The notes: generated by a model not told the origin, from the letters alone. 64,000 bases of DNA from Rhizobium ruizarguesonis (GCF_012349115.1 NZ_PQIG01000073.1:41008-105007), one strand, 5' to 3'; counted from the first letter of the stretch, positions 19,624 to 29,594 are shown. Numbers and translations: made by a program.

Positions 19624-21996
19624 ATGACCGTCAATGTTCAATTCCGGTTTCGCTGCGGCTTGCCCTCGATGGCGTTCGACAATGTCCGTCTCCGCGGCAG
19701 TTGGGACGAACAAGGCCGCCCCTCGAATGATTGGACGTCTCACCCGATGCAGCGCTCTCGTGACGAGGATGGCTATGATGTCTTTGTCATCAGGGTTCCC
19801 TTTCCCGATGACGAGATCGGCGCGCATTTTCGCTGGGGGATCGAACTCGATCGACCCGGCGCTTCCGGCCTATGGGCAATCGCCGCCGAAGTGGACGACG
19901 AGAATTCGACGCGTCGCGAACGCTCCTTCGATCTCCAGCAGGGGATAGCGCCGCAGACCTATTATCTGACATGGATCGGCCGTCTGGGGGCGAACCGGGT
20001 TGAAAGGCGCAACAGTGCAGACGGCATTCGCTTTTCGGTCTGGGCGCCGAATGCCAGGGACGTCTCGCTCGTGCTCGCCGATCCCGCCATTGGCTATATC
20101 GCCGATGACGGCACCGGAACGGTCGCAACCATCAGGATGCGCAGGACCGTTGATGGCTTCTGGAGCGTTGAAACCGGCGACGACCACGGCCTTTCCGACT
20201 TCGACAGCATGGTCGGCACGCCCTATATGTACCGCGTCACCAGGGATGATGGATCGCTCGCCTACCGCACCGATATCTGGTCCCTCATGCAGATCGGCGC
20301 CGGAGACTTCGATCCCGATGGAGCGATCTATCACGGATCGCCGGCGGCATTGGACGGACCGCAAAGCTGTTCGGTCGTCTGCGACCCGAAGCGGGTGGTG
20401 CTCCCGTCCGGGCAGGAGCTTGCCGCCGAGGCGTTCTGGGCCGACGAATTCGCCGGCGGTCGAAAGCTTCCGGATCGGCTCGAGGATCTGGTGATCTACG
20501 AATTGCACGTCGGCGCCCTCGGTTTCGGCAAGGCCGCGCCGGGGACGCTTGATGACGCCATCGCCTTCGTCGAGCATCTCTCGGCGCTCGGCGTCAACGC
20601 CGTGGAATTGCTGCCGATTGCGGAATTCGAGACCCGGGCCAACTGGGGTTACGGCACGTCGCATTTCTTTGCCGCCGACCAGGGGGCCGGCGGCACCGAC
20701 CGGCTGAAGATGTTCGTCAAGGCCTGCCACCAGCGCGGCATCGCCGTCATCCTCGATGTCTGTTACAACCATTTCGATCCGGATGGCGAGCGGGCGCAAT
20801 GGGCCTATGACTCCATCGATCACACCCGCAATATCTTTTATTGGTACGAGGGACACCCTGGCGATTACGCCGATCCGACAGGCGGCTACATCGACAACAT
20901 CTCCACGGGATGGGCGCCCCGCTTCGATGAGGAAGCCGTGCGGCAGCTTTTCATCTCCAGCGCGGCCTTTCTCGTCTCCGTCTGCCATATCGATGGTTTC
21001 CGGCTCGATCAGACAAGTTCGATCCACCAATATCCGGTCCTGCATGCCGATGGCCGGCGCGCCGATCGGGCCGCTGCCTTCGGGGCCAAGTTTCTGAAGC
21101 AGTGGACTCGCACGATGCGGCTGATCAAGCCGCAGCTTTTCCTGACGGCCGAGGATTATTCGGACTGGTCGGCGATGACGGAGCCGAGCCTGACCGGCGA
21201 CGGGCTCGGCTTCGATGCCACCTGGTATGGCGATTTTCATCACAACCTCGTCGAATATCACGGCGGCGCCCAGGCGCAGCTGTTGAAGAATGCTGGTTTC
21301 GGGGACAAGCTGGCGCTGACCATGTCGTCTCTTGCCGGCGCATTGCAGACGAGCGCGCGATCCAAGGTGGTCTACAACCAGTCGCATGACGATTGCGGCA
21401 ATCGTGAAGGATCGGCGCGAACCGCGGTTATCGCCGTCAATTTCGCGCCTGTTGTCGGCGAGACCAGGGCGTGGGCAGAGGCGAGGTCCCGATTCGCGGC
21501 GGCGATGACGCTGCTATCACCGGGCACGCCGATGTTTTTCATGGGCGAGGAAATCGGCGCACAGAAGCCCTATCGCTACAATGATTTCCTCGAGAACCGG
21601 GAGAACATTCTCGGCGAAGCGGAAGGCAGCGGCGCGGGGATGCTCAGCTGTTATCGCGATCTGATCGGGCTCAGCGTCCATCAGGATGCCATTCGATCCC
21701 GCAACATCGCCATTCCCCTGGTTCATGACGAAAATCGAGTGATCGCGTTTCATCGATGGAATGACGGCGAGGATTTCCTCGTTGTGGGGTCGCTGAACGA
21801 CGCTCCCTTCGAACACGGCTATCGGCTGCACAGCGAACGTCTGGGAGATGATCTCTGGGAGGAGATCTTCAATACCGATGCTCACGCATATGGCGGCTGG
21901 AACGTCGGCAACGGCGGCGGAAGAATCAGAGCAACGGCGGGAGTGCTCGATGCCGTGCTGCCGGCATCAGGCGTTCTGGTCTTTCGCAGGCTCTGA
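19624..21996 (+). CDS. Large GH13 (alpha-amylase superfamily) enzyme with N-terminal beta-sandwich modules
   Basis: 790 residues from ATG 19624, chosen over 19606 because GGAGG lies eight bases upstream. Residues 1-100 look like a starch-binding-type beta sandwich (VRLRGSWDE). Residues 130-190 form a CBM48-like module (GIRFSVWAPNARDVSLVL). The catalytic barrel starts near residue 285 and shows ANWGYGTSHFFA, ILDVCYNHF, the nucleophile Asp462 in DGFRLD, acid/base Glu510 in FLTAEDYSD and the third acid in NQSHDD (Asp589/590). This layout is closest to branching enzymes and trehalohydrolases (GlgB/TreZ). The exact reaction is uncertain because no trehalose or glycogen genes are adjacent. Confidence 0.85.
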   Translation: MTVNVQFRFRCGLPSMAFDNVRLRGSWDEQGRPSNDWTSHPMQRSRDEDGYDVFVIRVPFPDDEIGAHFRWGIELDRPGASGLWAIAAEVDDENSTRRERSFDLQQGIAPQTYYLTWIGRLGANRVERRNSADGIRFSVWAPNARDVSLVLADPAIGYIADDGTGTVATIRMRRTVDGFWSVETGDDHGLSDFDSMVGTPYMYRVTRDDGSLAYRTDIWSLMQIGAGDFDPDGAIYHGSPAALDGPQSCSVVCDPKRVVLPSGQELAAEAFWADEFAGGRKLPDRLEDLVIYELHVGALGFGKAAPGTLDDAIAFVEHLSALGVNAVELLPIAEFETRANWGYGTSHFFAADQGAGGTDRLKMFVKACHQRGIAVILDVCYNHFDPDGERAQWAYDSIDHTRNIFYWYEGHPGDYADPTGGYIDNISTGWAPRFDEEAVRQLFISSAAFLVSVCHIDGFRLDQTSSIHQYPVLHADGRRADRAAAFGAKFLKQWTRTMRLIKPQLFLTAEDYSDWSAMTEPSLTGDGLGFDATWYGDFHHNLVEYHGGAQAQLLKNAGFGDKLALTMSSLAGALQTSARSKVVYNQSHDDCGNREGSARTAVIAVNFAPVVGETRAWAEARSRFAAAMTLLSPGTPMFFMGEEIGAQKPYRYNDFLENRENILGEAEGSGAGMLSCYRDLIGLSVHQDAIRSRNIAIPLVHDENRVIAFHRWNDGEDFLVVGSLNDAPFEHGYRLHSERLGDDLWEEIFNTDAHAYGGWNVGNGGGRIRATAGVLDAVLPASGVLVFRRL

Positions 21997-22010
21997 CGCA
22001 TACGGAACGG

Positions 22011-22199
22011 TCAGGCAAAGCCGAGCGGCAGATTTTCCACTTTTCTGTCATTGCCGTAGTCGCGCTCGTGCGGCGAGCGACGACGGCCGTCGCGGCGAGC
22101 GGAAAGATCGATGCGGTTTTCGGCGAAGATCCCATCGGGCCAGGTGCCGGTGTCATGGCAATCGGCGTCGATCTTGGGGGCAAGGATTTTCAGGATCAT
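22011..22199 (-). CDS. Small hypothetical protein (62 aa)
   Basis: 62 residues from ATG 22199, which has GGAGGAAC immediately upstream and is the reason for preferring it over an upstream start at 22229. The sequence begins MILKILAPKIDADCHDTG and is charged, ending KVENLPLGFA. There are no membrane segments. No family recognised. It is convergent with the GH13 gene. Confidence 0.55.
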   Translation of the reverse strand: MILKILAPKIDADCHDTGTWPDGIFAENRIDLSARRDGRRRSPHERDYGNDRKVENLPLGFA

Positions 22200-22341
22200 C
22201 AGGGTTCCTCCACGGCGCACCATCAACACTCGGAAAGGCCGTCTGGTTCCGTTTATAAACCCTGAATTATTAATAAATTAACCATAAGGCTTAAGGACAA
22301 GGTGTCGCCGCATTGATCCCGTCATGCTCGCAAGGGTGACA

Positions 22342-22707
22342 TTAGTGGACGACTGATGACGAGGACATCGACGCCAGCATCCCCTCGGTCGCCCGGATCA
22401 GCCGCGCTGCGCGCGCCATCACCTCGGCTCCGGCCTCCGTCTCGGCAATCGCGGTTGCCATGCTGTCCAGTCCGTCCGCCACCTGGATCAGCTTCGGCAG
22501 CATATCTGCACGTCCGACCGCCTCGGTCGATCTGGCGAGCTTACGCAGTGCCTCCGAATAGCTCGATATCAAAGCGAATTTTTGGTCTGCGGGAATATTG
22601 GAGAAGGAGAATTTCTCGGAAGGCGATAGCGGCAATTTCGGCATGGATGCGACCTGTTGACCTGCCTGTGAACTCGCATAGGCGTTTTTTGTTCCGAGCT
22701 GGGTCAT
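22342..22707 (-). CDS. Hypothetical helical protein (121 aa)
   Basis: 121 residues from ATG 22707 (MTQLGTKNAYASSQAGQQ). A longer frame to 22950 exists but its extra part lies antisense to the divergent gene. After a polar N-terminus, residues about 40-115 look all-helical with regular A/L/I spacing (LPKLIQVADGLDSMATAIAE, EVMARAARLIRATEGML). No motif recognised. It is divergent from the small acidic protein at 22802. Confidence 0.5.
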   Translation of the reverse strand: MTQLGTKNAYASSQAGQQVASMPKLPLSPSEKFSFSNIPADQKFALISSYSEALRKLARSTEAVGRADMLPKLIQVADGLDSMATAIAETEAGAEVMARAARLIRATEGMLASMSSSSVVH

Positions 22708-22792
22708 TGTCCCAGGGGCGTGTCGCCTTGCGTTGAAATGGCGTTGCAGTGGAACTCCGGACCTGTATGGCCGTTGAGGTGCATGAACATAG

Positions 22793-23197
<405 letters not shown>

Positions 23198-23286
23198 TTG
23201 CAACACAATGTCGCAAGAGCCCGCGTGTTCTTAATTCCAAACACAGCCCAAGGCTCCTCCGGTTTCCGCGAGCAGCCTTGGTCTGC

Positions 23287-23304
23287 ATGACAGATTGATG
23301 TCAA
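23287..23304 (-). promoter_or_regulatory. Possible Pho box upstream of the phosphodiesterase-ABC operon
   Basis: ATGACAG (23287-23293), four bases, then ATGTCAA (23298-23304). On the minus strand this reads TTGACAT-N4-CTGTCAT, close to the PhoB direct repeat CTGTCAT-N4-CTGTCAT (7/7 and 5/7 matches). It is 113 bp upstream of the first gene. The same region also holds an inverted repeat CCAAGGCT ... AGCCTTGG (about 23248-23280). Confidence 0.4.
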
Positions 23305-23416
23305 AACTGAGAAACAGCTGAAAACCTCAGCTGTGTGATTGACATGGGAGCCTTCTAGAGAGGGCACGAGAAGGGAGCGCCCGTGACGCGCTGCCGAGGT
23401 CTCGGAGACGCGCCCC

Positions 23417-24247
23417 ATGAAAATCATTCAGATCACCGACACCCATTTCAGTCCCGCCAAGCCGCATTTCAACGGCAACTGGGCGCCGCTTCTGAGCTGG
23501 ATCGAAGAGACCGGCGCCGACCTGATCGTCCATACCGGCGATCTCACCGTCGACGGCGCCGACAAGGACTTGGATATCACCTTCTCGATGGACCTGATGC
23601 GTCAGGTGTCAATCCCAATGCTGATCGTCCCCGGCAATCACGATGTCGGCCACCTCAAGGGATCGCATCAGCCCGTCAATGCCGAGCGGCTGTCCCGCTG
23701 GCGCAGCGTTGCCGGCGACGACCGCTGGCTGGAGGATGCGGCCAGCTGGCGCCTCATTGGATTGAACTCGCTGCTTCTCGGTCATGAGGATGACGAGGAA
23801 GAAGCCCAGTTTGAATGGCTAGCTCAGGCGCTTTCCGACAGGGCAGGGCGACGCGTTGCGCTTTTTGCGCACAAGCCGCTATTCGTCGACGCGCCAGATG
23901 AAGGCGATACTGGATATTGGAGTGTTCGCCCGGCCCAGCGCCGGCGGCTCTATGATCTGATCGCAGCCCACGACGTGGCACTTTTCGCGAGTGGCCATCT
24001 CCATTGGGCCTGGCAGGGCCGCTTCGATAACACCCAGCTGATATGGGGACCTTCGGCTGCCTTCATCATCGACAAGATGGAGCGCGAGATGCCGGGCGAG
24101 CGCCTGATCGGCGCGGTCGTCCACGAGTTCGATACTGGTGTCGAAAGCACGATCGTCGCCGTTCCCGGCATGACCGCGCATGTGCTCGACGATGTCGTGC
24201 ACGAAGTCTACCCCCAGGCGGTGAAGCAGCGGGAACCGGTCGAATGA
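23417..24247 (+). CDS. Metallophosphoesterase, GpdQ/CpdA-like phosphodiesterase
   Basis: 276 residues with all calcineurin-type metal motifs in order: DTHF (residues 8-11), GDLT (about 41-44), GNHD (about 75-78), a His in ALFAHKPLF and GHLH near residue 193. This matches class III phosphodiesterases such as CpdA and the glycerophosphodiesterase GpdQ, and the length fits. It has no signal peptide, so it acts in the cytoplasm. Its stop overlaps the start of the ABC ATPase gene (ATGA), so it is the first gene of that operon. The context suggests it cleaves an imported phosphodiester. That is inference. Confidence 0.88.
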   Translation: MKIIQITDTHFSPAKPHFNGNWAPLLSWIEETGADLIVHTGDLTVDGADKDLDITFSMDLMRQVSIPMLIVPGNHDVGHLKGSHQPVNAERLSRWRSVAGDDRWLEDAASWRLIGLNSLLLGHEDDEEEAQFEWLAQALSDRAGRRVALFAHKPLFVDAPDEGDTGYWSVRPAQRRRLYDLIAAHDVALFASGHLHWAWQGRFDNTQLIWGPSAAFIIDKMEREMPGERLIGAVVHEFDTGVESTIVAVPGMTAHVLDDVVHEVYPQAVKQREPVE

Positions 24248-25428
24248 GCGCGCTCTCGCTTCGCGGCATCACCAAAGCGTTCGGCGGCAACCAGATCCTT
24301 GATGGCGTCAGCCTGGATGTCGCCGCCGGTGAATTCATCGCGCTGGTCGGCCCTTCCGGCTGCGGCAAGAGCACGCTGTTGCGCGTGCTTGCCGGCCTCG
24401 ACCATGCCGACCAGGGCGAAATCCTGATCGGCGGACTGGATATGTCCGGCGTTGCGGCTGCCGACCGCAACATCGCCATGGTCTTTCAGTCCTACGCGCT
24501 TTATCCGCATCTGACGGCCTCTGAGAATATCGCCGTGCCCTTGGCGATGCGCCGGCTGTCGAGGATGCAGCGGCTGCCCTTCATTGGTTCGTTGATGCCG
24601 GGCCAGCGCGCCACCCGCAGGGCGATCGCCCGCGATGTCAGGGATATGGCGACGTCGCTGAAGATCGATCACCTGCTCGACCGCAAGCCCGGCCAGATGT
24701 CGGGCGGCCAGCGTCAGCGCGTGGCGCTGGCCCGCGCCATGGTGCGCCAGCCGAGCATTTTCCTGATGGACGAACCACTCTCCAATCTCGATGCCAACCT
24801 GCGCGTCCACGCCCGCGGCGAGATCGTCGACCTGCATCGCCGCGCCGGCGTGCCGACGCTCTATGTCACCCACGACCAGGCGGAAGCGCTTTCCATGGCC
24901 GACCGTGTCGCCGTGATGATGGGCGGAAAGTTGCTGCAGATCGCCAGCCCCGAGGTCATCTACGACGATCCCGCCCATATCGAAGTGGCCCGCTTCATCG
25001 GCCAGCCGCGCATCAATCTGCTGCCGGCCTTTGCCGAAGGCGGCGTCATTCTCTGCGGCGGCCTGCGCCTGATGCTTGAAAACGCACCCGACAGGAAGAC
25101 GCCGGTCACGCTCGCCATTCGCCCGGAATTCGTCTTTCTGTCCAGGAACCGGCATGACGGCCTTGCTGCCCGGATCGAACGCGTCGAATTCCTGGGCTCC
25201 GAGGTCATCCTCCATTGCCGGCTCGAGGCGATCGGCCAGACTATCGTCGCCAAGGTTCAACCCTCCGAAGCCTCCGGCCTTGCGGCCGGCGATCCGGTCG
25301 GGCTGCGGCTTTCGCCCGGCCGCACGCTGATCTTTGCCGAGGACGGCAGCCGGCTGGCCGGCAGCGTTGCAACAGGCGATGCCGGGCTGATTGCGGGCGA
25401 CTCTCAACGGGAGAGGGCGCATGGCTAG
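24244..25428 (+). CDS. ABC transporter ATP-binding protein, UgpC/MsmK type
   Basis: 394 residues from ATG 24244. Walker A GPSGCGKSTLL (residues 36-46), signature MSGGQRQRVALARAM, Walker B FLMDEPLSNLD and the switch His in YVTHDQAEAL are all present. A C-terminal TOBE/OB regulatory domain (about residues 250-394) places it in the CUT1 sugar-type group (UgpC, MalK, MsmK). It contains a longer-than-usual insert between the Q-loop and signature (about residues 104-140, RRLSRMQRLPFIGSLMPG). It overlaps the next gene by 8 bp. Confidence 0.94.
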   Translation: MSALSLRGITKAFGGNQILDGVSLDVAAGEFIALVGPSGCGKSTLLRVLAGLDHADQGEILIGGLDMSGVAAADRNIAMVFQSYALYPHLTASENIAVPLAMRRLSRMQRLPFIGSLMPGQRATRRAIARDVRDMATSLKIDHLLDRKPGQMSGGQRQRVALARAMVRQPSIFLMDEPLSNLDANLRVHARGEIVDLHRRAGVPTLYVTHDQAEALSMADRVAVMMGGKLLQIASPEVIYDDPAHIEVARFIGQPRINLLPAFAEGGVILCGGLRLMLENAPDRKTPVTLAIRPEFVFLSRNRHDGLAARIERVEFLGSEVILHCRLEAIGQTIVAKVQPSEASGLAAGDPVGLRLSPGRTLIFAEDGSRLAGSVATGDAGLIAGDSQRERAHG

Positions 25429-26344
25429 CATCGTCTCCATGGCCATGCCGCAGGATGCCGCCGTTGCGCATCGGCGCAGCGAAGCCCGCATCGCCTGGGT
25501 GCTGGTGATGCCGGCGATGGTCCTGCTGTTCCTCTTCGTGCTTTTGCCGGTTGCATCAGTCATCGTGCTCGGCTTTACCGATTTCGAACTCGGCTACGGC
25601 AAGTTTCGTTTCGTCGGCTTCGAGAATTACGCGCACCTGATCACCGACCGGACGTTTCGCAAATCGCTGTGGAATACGACAGTCTATACCGCGATCGTCG
25701 CACCCGTCTCAATCCTTCTCGGCCTCGGCATTGCCATGCTGATCGAGAGCGAGACTAAGGCGCGCAGCTTCTTCCGTACCGCCTATTTCCTGCCGGTCGC
25801 GTCGCTGATCGTCGCCATGGCGACCGTCTGGCAATATATGTTCCACCCCACAATCGGGCCGGTCAACGCACTGCTCGCCCTCATTGGGCTTCCCGGTCCG
25901 AACTGGCTGGGCAGCTCCGGCACCGTGCTTTACAGCCTCTCGATCATCGGCGTCTGGCAATCGGCCGGTTTCAACATGGTGCTGTTCCTGGCCGGGCTGA
26001 CGGCGATCCCGCGCGAGCTTTACGCTGCCGCCGAAGTAGACGGCGCCAGATCCTCCCTCGACCGCTTCCTGCTCGTCACCTGGCCGATGCTCGGACCGAC
26101 GACGCTCTTCGTCATCACCATCAGCATCACCAATTCAGTCAAGGTCTTCGAGACTGTGAAGACGCTGACCGACGGCGGCCCGAACAAGGCGTCGGAAGTG
26201 CTGCTCTTCACGATCTACCAGGAAGGCTTCGTCTATCTGCGCGTCGGTTATGCCTCGGCGATGACGGTGGTCTTCCTGCTGATCCTGGTGGTGCTGATGT
26301 TCCTGCAGTACCGCGTCCTCGATCGCCGGGTGCACTACACATGA
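25421..26344 (+). CDS. ABC transporter permease, UgpA/MalF type
   Basis: 307 residues with six hydrophobic segments. The cytoplasmic EAA loop reads YAAAEVDGARSSLDRFLLVT (about residues 206-225). It starts inside the end of the ATPase gene, and an upstream in-frame start at 25391 is less likely given operon packing and GGGAGAGG before the ATG at 25421. It forms the membrane channel with the next permease. Confidence 0.93.
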   Translation: MASIVSMAMPQDAAVAHRRSEARIAWVLVMPAMVLLFLFVLLPVASVIVLGFTDFELGYGKFRFVGFENYAHLITDRTFRKSLWNTTVYTAIVAPVSILLGLGIAMLIESETKARSFFRTAYFLPVASLIVAMATVWQYMFHPTIGPVNALLALIGLPGPNWLGSSGTVLYSLSIIGVWQSAGFNMVLFLAGLTAIPRELYAAAEVDGARSSLDRFLLVTWPMLGPTTLFVITISITNSVKVFETVKTLTDGGPNKASEVLLFTIYQEGFVYLRVGYASAMTVVFLLILVVLMFLQYRVLDRRVHYT

Positions 26345-27177
26345 AGATCAACGCTTTTTCCCTCGGCAGGATCATTCGCCTGACCCTGCTTTCCCTCGGC
26401 GCGATCATCTTCCTGTCGCCCTACCTCTTCATGATCTCGACGGCGGGCAAGGCGCAAAGCGACATCTTCACCTCGTCGCTGTCGCTGATCCCGGCACACC
26501 TCACCTATGCCGAGAATTTCGCTAAGGCCTTGAGCCGGGTACCGATGGCGCGGCTGTTGTGGAACGGCGTCGTCGTCTGCGGGCTGATTTTCTTCTTCCA
26601 GGTGCTGGTGGCGATCCCTTGCGCCTACGCCATGGCAAAGCTGCGCTTCGGCGCCGCCCGCGCCATGATGGTGCTGGTGATGCTCGGGCTTTTGGTGCCG
26701 ATCCATGCGACCGCGCTGCCGCTCTATGTCGCCTTCGACCGCGCCGCGCTGCTCAACAGCTATGCCGCCCTTGTCGCGCCCTTCACCATTTCGGTCTTCG
26801 CGATCTTCATGTTCCTGCAGTTCTTCCGCGCCATGCCGGATGATCTGATCCATGCCGCGCGTCTCGACGGCATGTCGGAACTCGGCATCGTCGCCCGCGT
26901 CATCGTGCCGAATGCCTGGCCGGCGGTTACCGCCTTCGCCATCTTCTCGGTCGTCGCCCATTGGAACGATCTCTACTGGCCGCTGATCGTCATCAGCAAG
27001 CAGGACTATGCCACACCACCGCTTGGTCTGATGTATTTCCGCGCCGCCGAGGCCGGCGACGATTACGGCGCGCTGATGGCGGCGACCCTCATCATTACCC
27101 TTCCCCTCGTCATCGCCTTCCTGCTCGCGCAGAAGCGTTTCGTCGAGGGCATCACCATGACCGGTCTCAAAGGCTGA
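26341..27177 (+). CDS. ABC transporter permease, UgpE/MalG type
   Basis: 278 residues with six hydrophobic segments and the EAA-loop equivalent HAARLDGMSELGIVARVIVP. Its ATG overlaps the previous stop codon by four bases. It is the second channel subunit of the CUT1 transporter. Confidence 0.93.
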   Translation: MKINAFSLGRIIRLTLLSLGAIIFLSPYLFMISTAGKAQSDIFTSSLSLIPAHLTYAENFAKALSRVPMARLLWNGVVVCGLIFFFQVLVAIPCAYAMAKLRFGAARAMMVLVMLGLLVPIHATALPLYVAFDRAALLNSYAALVAPFTISVFAIFMFLQFFRAMPDDLIHAARLDGMSELGIVARVIVPNAWPAVTAFAIFSVVAHWNDLYWPLIVISKQDYATPPLGLMYFRAAEAGDDYGALMAATLIITLPLVIAFLLAQKRFVEGITMTGLKG

Positions 27178-27203
27178 CCGGTTTCAACCCAGGAGAACGA
27201 GCG

Positions 27204-28469
27204 ATGAAACATATCACCCAGCTTCTCGCCGCAGCGGCCGTATCGATGGCAATCGCGCTTCCCGCGCATGCCGAGACGACGCTGACGGTTCATTACCCGA
27301 TGCCAGGCTTCTTCAAGGACGTGATGGACACGATCTCGAAGAAGTTCATGGAAGAAAATCCCGATATCAAGATCCAGTTCGCCAGCCCGTCGGCGACCTA
27401 TGAAGAAGGCATCCAGACGATCCTTCGCCAGGTCGGCACCAGCGAAATGCCCGATATCACCTTCATCGGCCTCAATCGCCTGCGCATGCTCGACGAACGC
27501 GACGTCGCCGTCGACCTCGGTCCGCTCGTCCAGAAGGACGGCAACATGGCCGAGCAGGGCTTTTCCGACACGATCCTCAAGCTCGCCCAGGTCAAGGGCA
27601 AGCAAGTGGGCCTCGCTTTCGCGACCTCCAACCCGATCATGTATTACAACGCCGATCTCGTGAAGGCGGCCGGCGGCGACCCTGAAAACCCGCCGAAGAC
27701 CTGGGATGAGGTCATCGCGCTCGGCGGCAAGATCAAGGCGCTCGGCAATGGCGTCGATGGCATCGATTTCCGCTGGCAGGGTGACGACTGGATGTTTTCG
27801 GCACTGCTCTTCGGCGCCGGCGGCAAGATGCTGAGCGACGACGAAAGCAAGGTCGCCTTCAACGGCCCGGAAGGCCAGAAGGCCGTCGAGGTCCTGCATC
27901 GCCTGGTTACCGAAGGCGGCATGCCTGTTTTCACCAAGGCCGCCGGCGAACAGGCTTTCGCAGCCGGCAAGGTCGGTTTCGAGTTCCAGACAACAGGCGC
28001 GCTGCGCAACACGATCAAGAATGTCGGCAACAAGTTCGATCTGCGCACCGCCAAGATCCCGCTGATCGATCCGGCGAACGGACATCTGCCGACCGGCGGC
28101 AACGCCGTCGTCATCCTGACGCATGATGCCGCCAAGCAGGATGCCGCCTGGAAGTTCGCCAAATTCGCCGCCGGTCCCTATGGCGCTTCCGTCGTCGTGC
28201 CCGGCACCGGTTATGTCCCGAACAACGAGCTGGCCGCGAAATCGGCCGATTATCTCGGCGACTTCTACAAGCAGAACCCGCTGTTCCAGGCAGGCCTCAG
28301 CCAGATGCCGGTGATGATCCCGTGGTACGCCTTCCCCGGCTCGAACGGCGTCAAGGTCACGCAGACGATCGTCGACAACCTCTCGCGCATCGTCGACCAG
28401 TCGGCCGAACCGAAGGAAGCACTCGATGACGCAGCCGCTGACGTCGAGGACATGCTGCCGCGCAGCTAA
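27204..28469 (+). CDS. ABC transporter substrate-binding protein, UgpB type
   Basis: 421 residues from ATG 27204 with AGGAGA upstream. A signal peptide (MKHITQLLAAAAVSMAIALP, cut near AHA-ETT) directs it to the periplasm. The family-1 binding-protein fold follows, with TWDEVIALGGKIKA and YFNADLV-like (MYYNADLVKAAG) segments as in UgpB. It is the last gene of the operon and is followed by a terminator. The ligand is unknown; pairing with a phosphodiesterase makes a glycerophosphodiester or related compound plausible. Confidence 0.92.
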   Translation: MKHITQLLAAAAVSMAIALPAHAETTLTVHYPMPGFFKDVMDTISKKFMEENPDIKIQFASPSATYEEGIQTILRQVGTSEMPDITFIGLNRLRMLDERDVAVDLGPLVQKDGNMAEQGFSDTILKLAQVKGKQVGLAFATSNPIMYYNADLVKAAGGDPENPPKTWDEVIALGGKIKALGNGVDGIDFRWQGDDWMFSALLFGAGGKMLSDDESKVAFNGPEGQKAVEVLHRLVTEGGMPVFTKAAGEQAFAAGKVGFEFQTTGALRNTIKNVGNKFDLRTAKIPLIDPANGHLPTGGNAVVILTHDAAKQDAAWKFAKFAAGPYGASVVVPGTGYVPNNELAAKSADYLGDFYKQNPLFQAGLSQMPVMIPWYAFPGSNGVKVTQTIVDNLSRIVDQSAEPKEALDDAAADVEDMLPRS

Positions 28470-28495
28470 TTACTTGCTCATCGAGGATAGGGCAG

Positions 28496-28532
28496 GGCCG
28501 CCACGCCGAGCGTGTGGCGGCCTTCTTGTTTT
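28496..28532 (+). terminator. Terminator of the phosphodiesterase-ABC operon
   Basis: GGCCGCCAC (28496-28504) and GTGGCGGCC (28514-28522) pair perfectly and are followed by TTCTTGTTTTG. It lies between the convergent binding-protein and LacI-regulator genes. Confidence 0.75.
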
Positions 28533-28539
28533 GCAAGCA

Positions 28540-29520
28540 TCAGATGGCGCGCACCGTGCCGCCGCGTCGAAGCGTATAGGCGACGTCGAGATGGCGGGCG
28601 GGCGCGGCATTCTCCGCCATGTCGAGCAGCAGCGAGGCAGCCGTCGCGCCCATGCTGGCATTCGGCATTTCGATGGTCGTCAGCGGTGGATCGATCAGCC
28701 GGCCGATGGCGATGCCGTCGAAGCCGGCGACCGAAACATCCCCAGGCACCGACAGCCCCTCGCGCTTCAGTGCACCGATGACGCCGAGCGCCAGCAGATC
28801 GTTGGAGGCGATGATCGCCGTTGGCGCCAGCGAAGTCATCGTGACGCCAAGATCGAGCTGGTCATAGCCGCTGACAAAGGGGATCTGCACGGCATCGAGG
28901 GGTGTCAGCCCGTTCTCGGCCATGGCATCGAGATAACCACGGTAGCGAAGGTGGGCGCGGTCGGAGGCGGCGAAATTGCCGGAGAGAAACAGAATGCGGC
29001 GATGGCCCATGCCGATCAGGAAGGTCGTGATCTCCCGGCCGGCGCCGCGATTGTCGGCGGTAACGGCCGCCGGAAACTGCGCTGTCGGCAAGTTATTGAG
29101 CAGCACGGTCGGCGGGAGCTTCGCAAGCAGCGCCTCGCTGGTCGAGGGATCGCAGACCGTGAGGATCAGCCCGGTCGGCCGGTCGTTCAAAAGTGCGGCG
29201 ACGGCATCGGCCTCGCGCGCCGGATCGTAATTCGACTGGGCGATCAAGACGCCATGGCCGGCCACCAGCATGCGGTTCTGTATACTCGACAGCGACGAGG
29301 CAAAGACCGGATTGGTGATGCTCGGGATCAGCACGCCGACCACGGGCCTGCGCCTGAGCCGCCCGGCAGACAGGCCGGCCGGGCGATAGCCGAGTTCTGC
29401 GGCCGCACGGCGCACCTTGCGCACCATCAGATCGCTGGCCGGTCCGTTGCGGTTGAGAACGCGGCTTGCGGTCGCCAGCGAGCATCCTGCCCTGAACGCG
29501 ACCTGCTCCAATGTCGCCAT
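28540..29520 (-). CDS. LacI-family transcriptional regulator
   Basis: 326 residues with AGGAGG before the ATG. The N-terminal helix-turn-helix reads LEQVAFRAGCSLATASRVLN, followed by the hinge (RVRRAAAELGYRP-like region). The rest is a periplasmic-binding-protein-like sensor domain (VVGVLIPSITNPVFASSLS, IASNDLLALGVIGALKREG). It lies convergent with the phosphodiesterase-ABC operon and is a candidate regulator of it, though it could act elsewhere. Confidence 0.92.
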   Translation of the reverse strand: MATLEQVAFRAGCSLATASRVLNRNGPASDLMVRKVRRAAAELGYRPAGLSAGRLRRRPVVGVLIPSITNPVFASSLSSIQNRMLVAGHGVLIAQSNYDPAREADAVAALLNDRPTGLILTVCDPSTSEALLAKLPPTVLLNNLPTAQFPAAVTADNRGAGREITTFLIGMGHRRILFLSGNFAASDRAHLRYRGYLDAMAENGLTPLDAVQIPFVSGYDQLDLGVTMTSLAPTAIIASNDLLALGVIGALKREGLSVPGDVSVAGFDGIAIGRLIDPPLTTIEMPNASMGATAASLLLDMAENAAPARHLDVAYTLRRGGTVRAI

Positions 29521-29594
29521 CGAAAACGCCTCCTGGTGACAGCATCGAGGCGCAATCCCTTAGGCGGGTTCGATGACATTGGTCTGACACCCAG

